Of a stretch of 7,894 nt of DNA, positions 1 to 6,274 are shown piece by piece (position 1 is the first letter of the stretch; every line of letters begins with the position of its first letter). Source of the DNA: an uncultured Eubacteriales bacterium (GTDB lineage: Bacteria > Bacillota > Clostridia > Oscillospirales > CAG-382); contig CAKSDR010000059.1 of the NCBI GenBank assembly GCA_934446095.1, positions 1-7,894 on the forward strand. Reading direction: 5' to 3'. Made by a program: the position numbers and the translations under genes. The notes below the pieces were generated by a model, which was not told the origin of the DNA, did no database searches, and was given only the letters and a program-made list of their open reading frames with translations.

Positions 1-388
1 CCTTGGTATGGTTGGAGGAATTCTTGCTCTTGTTCCCTCGGCAAAAGTAGGTCATATAGGTCTTTACCGTGACCATGAAACGCTTGAGCCTCATGAATAC
101 TACTGCAAACTTCCGGAAGATATAAACAATCGCCTTGTTGTTCTTCTTGACCCCATGCTTGCAACCGGCGGTTCAGGTTCAGCTGCCGTTAAATTTATAA
201 AAAATCACGGCTGCAACAACATAAAATTCATGTCTATTCTTGCAGCTCCCGAAGGAATCGAAAGACTTTCAAAAGAACATCCGGACATTCATATTTACTG
301 CGGACATGTTGACGAAAGACTCAACGAAAAAGGATATATTGTACCGGGTCTCGGAGATGCCGGAGACAGAATATTCGGAACTTTATAA
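1..388 (+). CDS. upp: Uracil phosphoribosyltransferase, C-terminal part (cut by window start)
   Basis: This cytoplasmic pyrimidine-salvage enzyme converts uracil and PRPP to UMP and diphosphate. The visible part is about 128 residues of a family usually near 209, so the N-terminal ~80 residues lie left of the window; the reading frame is open to the edge (first whole codon at base 2), and the ATG at 8 is internal. Counting from that ATG, the PRPP-binding loop DPMLATGGS is at residues 48-56 and the uracil-binding C-terminal segment, which includes GLGDAGDRIFG, is at 114-124. The stretches YRDHETLEP and AAPEGIERL also match the family closely. The gene ends in TAA at 386-388 and is followed by a terminator-like hairpin and then asnA on the same strand. 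No damage is visible. Identification is near certain from the conserved motifs. Confidence 0.97.
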   Translation, partial: LGMVGGILALVPSAKVGHIGLYRDHETLEPHEYYCKLPEDINNRLVVLLDPMLATGGSGSAAVKFIKNHGCNNIKFMSILAAPEGIERLSKEHPDIHIYCGHVDERLNEKGYIVPGLGDAGDRIFGTL

Positions 389-402
389 TCTGTTCTATTA
401 CA

Positions 403-438
403 AAAAGGCTTCCGTTGAATTTCTTCGGACAGCCTTTT
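403..438 (+). terminator. Terminator-like hairpin between upp and asnA
   Basis: AAAAGGCT (403-410) pairs with AGCCTTTT (431-438). The stem continues inward as TCCG (411-414) with CGGA (426-429), leaving one bulged C at 430 and an 11-nt loop. The descending arm ends in four Ts followed by an AT-rich stretch, so the U-tail is short and imperfect. It begins 14 nt after the upp stop, which suits an intrinsic terminator for the upp transcript; partial read-through into asnA is possible. Confidence 0.62.
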
Positions 439-443
439 ATATA
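415..443 (+). promoter_or_regulatory. Possible sigma-A promoter for asnA
   Basis: TTGAAT (415-420) and TATATA (438-443) are separated by 17 bp, each matching four of six consensus positions. Transcription would start near 450, giving a very short leader before the ribosome binding site at 458. The elements overlap the hairpin loop and 3' arm of the upp terminator. In such AT-rich sequence chance matches are common, so this is only a candidate; it would let asnA be expressed independently of upp. Confidence 0.25.
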
Positions 444-457
444 TAAAATTTATTTTT

Positions 458-462
458 AAGGA
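458..462 (+). promoter_or_regulatory. Ribosome binding site that decides the asnA start
   Basis: AAGGA lies 8 nt before the ATG at 471. An in-frame ATG at 462 overlaps this motif and so has no usable Shine-Dalgarno at proper spacing. This favours 471 as the true start. Confidence 0.7.
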
Positions 463-470
463 TGCAAAAA

Positions 471-1475
471 ATGTCACTTATATTACCGGAAAACTATAAA
501 TCTCTTTTAAATATACGCCAAACCGAAGTCGCAATCAAAAAAGTTAAGGATTTTTTCGAAAGAGATCTTGCAATACAGTTGAATCTCACCCGTGTTTCAG
601 CTCCCTTGTTCGTAAAATCGTCTTCAGGCTTAAACGACACTTTAAACGGCGTTGAAAGACCTGTGCAATTCGATATAAAATCAGAAAAAGAAAACGTTGA
701 AATAGTACAATCGCTTGCAAAATGGAAAAGATTTGCTTTAAAACATTACGGCTTTGAACATGGAGAAGGCTTATATACCGATATGAACGCTATACGCCGT
801 GACGAGGAACGGGATAATCTTCATTCGGTTTTTGTTGACCAATGGGACTGGGAAATGATAATCAGCAAAGACGAAAGAAATATTCAGACCCTGAAAAGCG
901 TTGTTAAAAAAATTTATGCGTCATTAAGACATACCGAAATTTACATCGCTCAAGACTATGAATTTGCCCACAAACTTCTGCCGGAAGAGATCTTCTTTAT
1001 TACGACGCAGGAACTTGAGAATTTATATCCCAACCTTTCTCCGAAACAGCGCGAATATGAAATTGCAAAAAAACACGGCGCCGTATTTCTTATGCAGATA
1101 GGAGGCAAGTTGAATTCCGGAATCATCCACGACGGACGCGCTCCGGATTACGACGACTGGTCTTTAAACGGCGACATTATTGTATATTATCCCGTATTGG
1201 ATATAGCATTTGAACTTTCTTCGATGGGTATAAGAGTAGACGAAGAAACACTGCGTAAACAACTTTCCGAAAGAAACTGTTCCGAAAATGAAAACCTTCC
1301 GTTCCAAAAGGCACTTTTAAACGGCGAACTTCCTTACACCATCGGAGGCGGCATAGGTCAGTCAAGAGTATGCATGTATTTCTTACGAAAAGCTCATGTG
1401 GGAGAGGTTCAGTCGTCCGTATGGTCTAAAGAAGACATTGAACTTTGCCATAAACACGGCATTGAATTATTATAA
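471..1475 (+). CDS. asnA: Aspartate-ammonia ligase (asparagine synthetase A)
   Basis: AsnA makes asparagine from aspartate, ammonia and ATP through an aspartyl-AMP intermediate, in the cytoplasm. Its catalytic core is related to class II aminoacyl-tRNA synthetases. The product is 334 residues from the ATG at 471, close to the 330 of E. coli AsnA, and appears complete. Family signatures include LIPENYKSLL-like sequence at the N-terminus (LILPENYKSLL, 3-13), RRDEE (109-113), the HSVFVDQWDWE segment (118-128), FELSSMGIRVD (247-257) and the motif-3-like GGGIGQSR (292-299), ending in the arginine expected to contact ATP. An upstream in-frame ATG at 462 would add three residues but overlaps the ribosome binding site. 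The gene follows upp on the same strand but a hairpin separates them. No T-box or other long leader fits in the 82-nt gap. It ends 25 nt before a shared terminator facing the leftward operon. Confidence 0.97.
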   Translation: MSLILPENYKSLLNIRQTEVAIKKVKDFFERDLAIQLNLTRVSAPLFVKSSSGLNDTLNGVERPVQFDIKSEKENVEIVQSLAKWKRFALKHYGFEHGEGLYTDMNAIRRDEERDNLHSVFVDQWDWEMIISKDERNIQTLKSVVKKIYASLRHTEIYIAQDYEFAHKLLPEEIFFITTQELENLYPNLSPKQREYEIAKKHGAVFLMQIGGKLNSGIIHDGRAPDYDDWSLNGDIIVYYPVLDIAFELSSMGIRVDEETLRKQLSERNCSENENLPFQKALLNGELPYTIGGGIGQSRVCMYFLRKAHVGEVQSSVWSKEDIELCHKHGIELL

Positions 1476-1498
1476 TTATTCTAATTATTATAATTATT
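1465..1498. repeat. AT-only tandem duplication at the asnA 3' end
   Basis: The 16-mer AATTATTATAATTATT occurs exactly twice, at 1465-1480 and 1483-1498, separated by CT (18-bp period). The first copy contains the last codons and the TAA stop of asnA. It looks like a small local duplication, with no coding function for the second copy. It lies directly beside the shared terminator. Confidence 0.8.
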
Positions 1499-1500
1499 AT

Positions 1501-1542
1501 AAAAAAAGCAGCGTCAATTTTTGTCGCTGCTTTTTGTTTTTT
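1501..1542. terminator. Bidirectional intrinsic terminator between asnA and the leftward operon
   Basis: GCAGCG (1508-1513) pairs with CGCTGC (1525-1530), extended by five A-T pairs (1503-1507 with 1531-1535) and possibly three inner pairs. On the + strand the stem is followed by TTTTTGTTTTTT (1531-1542), a strong U-tract ending the asnA transcript. On the - strand the A-run at 1501-1507 becomes a U-tract for the five-gene operon. The stop codon of the leftward exonuclease gene (1514-1516) lies in the loop region, so the last codons of that gene form one arm of the stem. Confidence 0.9.
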
Positions 1543-2482
1543 CAAAATCAACTGTTTTTGCTCTTTGTTTTTCTTTATTTTTAAAAACCCTTCCGGCATT
1601 TTCATACATTTCATACGAATCCGGCGTTGCCTTTTTTACGACAATATCAACTCTGTATAAATCGTTTTCACGATTTCTTGCTATTGCAACTTTAACAAAA
1701 AAATCTCCGTCAGTCTTGCATGAAAAAATATTATAATATCTCGACGGATTTTCCCTTTTATATCCGTGCGATTCTGCGAAAAAACAATTGCATACAGGGC
1801 ACACAAGTTCTGAAGAACATTGTTTTGATGATAAAATTTCTTTATGTCCAGAAAACTTGCCAAAAAATCTGCTTTTTTTATATCCTTCTTCCCTGCTTTT
1901 GCCCTTTACGTAATTGCAATGTTCAATCCCCTTTTTTATGTCAAGTTTCTGACATATTAAAGAAGTATAATATGCGTCGTTCAGAGCGTTATGAAATTCT
2001 CTTTCCGGTACAATATTAAAATACTGAATTGCCGTTGAAAGCGCTTTTTGATTGGAACCTGTGCCTGTTTGATTATTGTAAATGACCTGTATATTGTACC
2101 ATCTTTTTGTCCACGACTTATCAAGCCCGTGCATCTGCAAATTCTGATTCAGTATATCGATATCATCATATCCCCATGTAAGAAAAATAGCCTCGTCGCC
2201 GCACCATTCCCTGAATTTTTTGCAAACCTTGGAAAATTCTTCAGCATGTTCAAGGTCTTTTTCGGAAATTCCCGTAAGTTCTTTTACCTTAAAATGCAGC
2301 GTTTTATAATATATCGGCTTTACAACACAGTCAAAACTGTCAGCAATACTAAAATCATCATTCAGTCTAAATGCGCCTATCTGAATTATTTCGCCGGCAA
2401 ACGGCTTAAAAGTATCTCCGACAAACACGGGGGTTTTGCTCATGTTTTGGTTCCATTCAAGATCCAAAATTATATAATTCAT
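1514..2482 (-). CDS. DEDDh-family 3'-5' exonuclease with C-terminal cysteine-containing extension
   Basis: The first ~185 of 322 residues form an RNase T/DNA polymerase III epsilon-type exonuclease domain, which removes nucleotides from 3' ends using two metal ions. The DEDDh residues appear intact: D7 and E9 in LDLEW, D107 in the TWGYDD segment (102-107), and H164 and D169 in HNALNDA (164-170). The layout resembles KapD/ERI-1-like exonucleases, but whether the substrate is RNA or DNA cannot be told. The last ~130 residues are extra. They carry C222, C228, C231, C233 and C255, with a CPVC knuckle at 228-231 that could bind zinc, followed by a lysine-rich tail. Start: ATG at 2482 with GGAG 5 nt upstream. 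It begins 10 nt after the fusion gene's stop, so it is probably the last gene of the operon. Its final codons and stop lie inside the terminator hairpin. The exonuclease class is secure; the biological role is unknown. Confidence 0.88.
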   Translation of the reverse strand: MNYIILDLEWNQNMSKTPVFVGDTFKPFAGEIIQIGAFRLNDDFSIADSFDCVVKPIYYKTLHFKVKELTGISEKDLEHAEEFSKVCKKFREWCGDEAIFLTWGYDDIDILNQNLQMHGLDKSWTKRWYNIQVIYNNQTGTGSNQKALSTAIQYFNIVPEREFHNALNDAYYTSLICQKLDIKKGIEHCNYVKGKSREEGYKKSRFFGKFSGHKEILSSKQCSSELVCPVCNCFFAESHGYKRENPSRYYNIFSCKTDGDFFVKVAIARNRENDLYRVDIVVKKATPDSYEMYENAGRVFKNKEKQRAKTVDFEKTKSSDKN

Positions 2483-2492
2483 ATTTTCTCCG

Positions 2493-4730
2493 TCATTTTT
2501 TTTGATTTAATAGTTCTATTGCAATTTCAGCATTTTTATAGGCAAGCGCTTTCATGCCGTCATGTATTTCGGATAAATTCTCCGAGATGTCCTTGTAATT
2601 TTCAAATATGCAGTCAATATACCCTGCCGCCTTTTCACAATTTATATCTGAAGCGTCAACGTTAAAATTATAATTTGAATTTTTATAAATATAATCAAGA
2701 AAGCCTTTTACCTTAGGATCATAAATGATACCGATAGTAGGAACATTAACGCCGGTTGAAAATATAAGCGTATGAAGTCTCATGCCGAAAATAAACTGCA
2801 TATTTTTTATAATTCCCACGGTTTCTTCAAATCCATACCTGTTTTTTATGATATAACCTTTGCAGTTCAATCCCGAAAGTATCTTTTCCGAAAACTTGAT
2901 GTCATCCAGGTACTTCATCGGAATAAACACAGGAATAAGATTATACTTTTTATTGCAATAATCGATTATGCCGGAAACTTTGGCGCAGAAATCATTGTCA
3001 TTTCCCGACCATTCGCGCACAGATATTCCAAAATATTTTCCATCCGGAATGTCTTCGTCTTTTAATATCTTAAGAACTTTTGCGTCAGAACACGGCGATA
3101 CTGCCACTGCAGGGTCAAATGTTACCTCAATATTAGGATTTTCAATCCCGAGTTTTTTGATTTCACAAAAACTCATCTCATCGCGCAATGTTATATAATC
3201 GGCATTTTCAAGAGCCTGCGCCGCCTTGCCATAGTTTTTTTTCATGAGCGGACCTATTCCGTTAGCATATACAAAAACCTTATTTCCGGCCCTTTTTGCA
3301 AGTTTCATTACAAAAATATAATACCAGAGCGATTTTGAACTTGTCGCGTCCTGAATAAGGCTTCCGCCGCCGTTTATAAGCATGCGCGAGTTTTCGAGCG
3401 TCTTTTTGACAGAAGAATATGAAAACCTGTTTGTGCTGTCAACTCTGTACCTATTTTTAGTATTTTTAGGTCTTGCCGACAACACGGCAATTCTTAAATA
3501 ATCTCCTCCTGCCTTTTTCAGATCTTTGATTATTTCATATAAAAGCGCGTCATCCCCTATATTATTAAATCCGTAATAACCCGAAAGCACGGCGTCGTAT
3601 CTGTACGGGCTTTTGGAATCGGAAATAATAGCGTTATATATATTAACATGCGTCTGCGCAAGATTTTCATCCGAAAAATTTTCTGTTGCCCAATCATACA
3701 AGGCTTCGCCGTATTTTTGTGCCGTACCTCTATCATTGATTAAGCATATAAGTTTGTCTGCAAAATCGGCGGGATCTTCATTTTCAAATAAAAGTCCGGT
3801 TTTTTTATCTATAATAAGGTCGTCAATTCCGCCCACATGCGAACTTACCGTAGGCTTTTTCAGTCTTGCTCCCTCCATGAGAACATATGGAAAACTTTCA
3901 CAGCGTGACGTCAATGTGTTAATGTCAATAAAATTAATAAAACTGTAAATATCGTCGATAAATCCGCAAAAAATAATATTATCCGATATACCGAGTTCTT
4001 CCGCAAGTTTTCTGAGGTTTTGTTCGCCATCACCTGTTCCGGCAATAATAAATTTCACATTGCTGCATTTATCAAGAACCTCTTTTGCACCGCGTACAAA
4101 TATATCATGTCCCTTTACATGGTCATGCCGTCCTATAATTCCCACATAAGTACAGTTCTTGTCATATTCAATTCCTATACGTTTTGCGAATTCTTCTTTT
4201 TCACAAAAACTTATATCGCTGTTATAGTTCATGCCGTTGTATACCGTGAAAATAGAATTCGGGCGTACATTTCTTTTTATAAGCATATCCTTGAAATTTG
4301 ATGAAACAGCAATATAATAATCAAGTTTTTTTAATGAAAGTACATTCAGTGAAGTATACAGAAGTCTTTTATAAAAACCGTCAAAATCAAGAAGATAATC
4401 ACTGTGTATAGTTGTAACGCAAGGCAGTTTCATACCGCGTCTTTTAAGCTGCGCAACAATAAAATTTGCTCTTGCGCCATGGCTGTGCACGACATCATAA
4501 CCGCATGCCAATATTTCCTCAAGTCTTTTAAGGACAGACATATCGAATCTGTTTTTTTGTTCAATAAGTTCGCAGTCAACGTCTGTTTTTGAAAGTTCGT
4601 CATAAAAAACGCCTTTTGTAAAACAAACCAACTTCACATCTATTTTTTTGGACAATACTCCGAGCAGCGCAAACACATGAGTTTTTGCCCCGCCCGTATC
4701 TCCTCCGCTTATAAGCTGAAGAACTTTCAT
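2493..4730 (-). CDS. csaB: GT4 glycosyltransferase fused to a CsaB-type polysaccharide pyruvyl transferase
   Basis: This 745-residue protein joins two enzymes that are usually separate. Residues 1-~368 are a GT-B glycosyltransferase of family 4: a Gly-rich N-terminal loop GGDTGGAKTHV (9-19), HSHG (82-85), TIHSD (107-111), the donor-site GRHDHVKGHD (200-209, R201 and K206), and the EX7E pair E278/E286. After a short linker (~369-377), residues 378-~740 are a pyruvyl transferase of the CsaB family: GYYGFNNIGDDALL (384-397), INGGGSL (452-458), YANGIGPL (488-495), LRDE (515-518), FDPAV (538-542) and GMRLHTLIFS (649-658). No signal peptide or membrane segment is seen, so it should act in the cytoplasm on a lipid-linked glycan, adding a sugar and a pyruvate ketal from phosphoenolpyruvate. 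In Bacillus, CsaB pyruvylation of the secondary cell wall polymer is needed for SLH-domain protein anchoring. Its ATG overlaps the upstream stop as ATGA, with GGAAGG 8 nt before it, indicating translational coupling. The domain calls are strong; the exact sugar and acceptor are inference. Confidence 0.93.
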   Translation of the reverse strand: MKVLQLISGGDTGGAKTHVFALLGVLSKKIDVKLVCFTKGVFYDELSKTDVDCELIEQKNRFDMSVLKRLEEILACGYDVVHSHGARANFIVAQLKRRGMKLPCVTTIHSDYLLDFDGFYKRLLYTSLNVLSLKKLDYYIAVSSNFKDMLIKRNVRPNSIFTVYNGMNYNSDISFCEKEEFAKRIGIEYDKNCTYVGIIGRHDHVKGHDIFVRGAKEVLDKCSNVKFIIAGTGDGEQNLRKLAEELGISDNIIFCGFIDDIYSFINFIDINTLTSRCESFPYVLMEGARLKKPTVSSHVGGIDDLIIDKKTGLLFENEDPADFADKLICLINDRGTAQKYGEALYDWATENFSDENLAQTHVNIYNAIISDSKSPYRYDAVLSGYYGFNNIGDDALLYEIIKDLKKAGGDYLRIAVLSARPKNTKNRYRVDSTNRFSYSSVKKTLENSRMLINGGGSLIQDATSSKSLWYYIFVMKLAKRAGNKVFVYANGIGPLMKKNYGKAAQALENADYITLRDEMSFCEIKKLGIENPNIEVTFDPAVAVSPCSDAKVLKILKDEDIPDGKYFGISVREWSGNDNDFCAKVSGIIDYCNKKYNLIPVFIPMKYLDDIKFSEKILSGLNCKGYIIKNRYGFEETVGIIKNMQFIFGMRLHTLIFSTGVNVPTIGIIYDPKVKGFLDYIYKNSNYNFNVDASDINCEKAAGYIDCIFENYKDISENLSEIHDGMKALAYKNAEIAIELLNQKK

Positions 4731-6259
4731 CTTTTGAACCTTCCATTATAAATCAGTATTTTTTTGCTTATACGCAATGCGGCAAAGCATATTCCCATAC
4801 AAACAAAAAATGCAAACATTACTCTCGGATAAAACCAGCAGTATTCAAAACAGCCTATTACCATAATTCCGGAAACGCCCGCAGTGCCGGCAATCAAAAT
4901 ATTTTTCATGTCTGAATTTTTTGTTTTTTCTTCACCAACGCATGAATTTTTTATAAAGCAATAATTAAACCATAAATATGCCGCAAGGCACAATATTCCG
5001 CCTTCAATAAGCATCTCCATAATCTGCATATGTGAATGAGGCGCAATGGCAGAGGTACCGACAGCATACGGAGGATATACTGCTTTAAAGGCTCCGGAAC
5101 CTATTCCGATTCCCGTAAACCAGTATTTTTTAAGCATTTCAAGACAACCCGTCCAAATATCTACCCTGTATGAACTTGACGAATCCGAAAGGTTGCCGAT
5201 TGTTAGAATTCTGTTGAGTATACTTTGAGGAAGCAAAGGAATCATGCATATTGCTCCGAAAGCAAGAATCGGCAGCAATTTGTAATTATACAGTGCAATA
5301 AACACGATTACAGACACAAAAAATGCAATCCAGCCCGAACGCGAATATGTCAAAAGAAGCGCCGCCATCGGTAATGCCATTGAAAGCGTTGCAAAAAATT
5401 TTGCCGTTTCGTTTTTGAGATTAAGAATATACGCCGCACAAAGCGGTATAAACAAAGTCAAAACCTCGGCGAAATTATTCGGGTTTCCGAGAGTTCCGAA
5501 AACTCTGCCCGGCATATGCGCATTAAGTTTCAGGTCGGTAAGCGAAGCGTCCGCCTTAATACCGGTAATTCTTTGGAAAATTGCAAGCACCGACATTACC
5601 ATAAGCGAACAATATATGAAAAACAAAAGCCGCTGCATTTTTTCATAACTGTATACAGAGCCGTAAATGCAAAAGCAAATAAGATACGATGTTACGAAAA
5701 ATGCCATAGTTCTTATGCTGTCGGAAACATCATACGATATAACGATGCCCAAAACAAGTGACGCAAAGAACAAAATCAGAGAAAAAGGTATTTTCAAAAA
5801 GTTTTTTCCTACATCTCTTTCGGAAGCATATTCGGCAATATACAACACGCACATTGCAAGCGCCATTATAAGCGCATATGTATTGTTCCATAAATCATGA
5901 GGAACGGAAAACATTATGAATATTAAAATAGGCATAGAATTTTTAAAACTGAAAAAGAACGAATTCTTAAGAGAAGTTTTCAAAATCTTATATGTCACGC
6001 TATTTTTAAAATATGCATAAAATTTCCTTGACAACAAGAAGAAAAATCCGAATATTGAATTAAAAAATTTATAAAACAATGAGGTTTCGGTAAAATTTTC
6101 GCTTGAACCGAGTTTTAACAAAAATTTTCTGAAGCAACTGTCTTTATAAGCGTCTATCAAATATGACAAGACTGCAAGCATAAATCTGTAAACTACGCTG
6201 TTTGTTATAAAGTGATAAACAGTTTTTGCAGCCCTTATACATATACTGCTATTATACAT
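4727..6259 (-). CDS. O-antigen ligase/polymerase-like polytopic membrane protein
   Basis: This is an integral membrane protein of the Wzy/WaaL-like family, which transfers lipid-linked glycans outside the membrane, either polymerising them or attaching them to a cell-surface acceptor. From the ATG at 6259 it has 510 residues, with about 11 hydrophobic segments after residue ~108. Family features are GRVFGTLGNPNNFAE (251-265), TYSRSGW (304-310), and a large loop at about 346-415 with YRVDIW (364-369), TGIGIGSGAF (382-391) and HSHM (408-411). The first ~105 residues are unusual: amphipathic, rich in Phe, Tyr and Lys, with repeated NSVVYRF-like motifs. Start choice is uncertain. TTG at 6274 directly abuts the upstream stop and GTG at 6268 is also in frame; ATG was preferred, with only a weak GGGTG 6 nt upstream. 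The gene ends in an ATGA overlap with the GT4-CsaB gene. Polymerase versus ligase cannot be decided from sequence. Confidence 0.88.
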   Translation of the reverse strand: MYNSSICIRAAKTVYHFITNSVVYRFMLAVLSYLIDAYKDSCFRKFLLKLGSSENFTETSLFYKFFNSIFGFFFLLSRKFYAYFKNSVTYKILKTSLKNSFFFSFKNSMPILIFIMFSVPHDLWNNTYALIMALAMCVLYIAEYASERDVGKNFLKIPFSLILFFASLVLGIVISYDVSDSIRTMAFFVTSYLICFCIYGSVYSYEKMQRLLFFIYCSLMVMSVLAIFQRITGIKADASLTDLKLNAHMPGRVFGTLGNPNNFAEVLTLFIPLCAAYILNLKNETAKFFATLSMALPMAALLLTYSRSGWIAFFVSVIVFIALYNYKLLPILAFGAICMIPLLPQSILNRILTIGNLSDSSSSYRVDIWTGCLEMLKKYWFTGIGIGSGAFKAVYPPYAVGTSAIAPHSHMQIMEMLIEGGILCLAAYLWFNYCFIKNSCVGEEKTKNSDMKNILIAGTAGVSGIMVIGCFEYCWFYPRVMFAFFVCMGICFAALRISKKILIYNGRFKR

Positions 6260-6274
6260 ATTTTGCACCCGCAA

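Noticed and set aside
384..389. A perfect TATAAT hexamer overlapping the upp stop codon.
   Set aside because: No TTGACA-like element lies 16-18 bp upstream (sequence there is CGGAGA-like), and a start just downstream would run straight into the terminator hairpin.
462..470. The ATG at 462 as the asnA start, adding Met-Gln-Lys.
   Set aside because: It overlaps the AAGGA binding site, whereas the ATG at 471 is well spaced from it and gives the usual family N-terminus.
1426..1614. A minus-strand frame with runs of isoleucine over the AT-rich repeat.
   Set aside because: The isoleucine runs are translation of the TAATTATTAT repeat and terminator; it overlaps the asnA end and the exonuclease gene in the wrong frame.
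2048..2665. A 205-codon open frame on the + strand opposite the exonuclease and the end of the GT4-CsaB gene.
   Set aside because: It lies antisense to two genes with strong family motifs, has no recognisable domain and no good ribosome binding site was noted; it is a shadow frame in AT-rich DNA.
6260..6274. TTG at 6274 or GTG at 6268 as the start of the ligase-like gene.
   Set aside because: Neither has a clear ribosome binding site and both are less favoured codons; not excluded, since the ATG at 6259 also has only a weak site.
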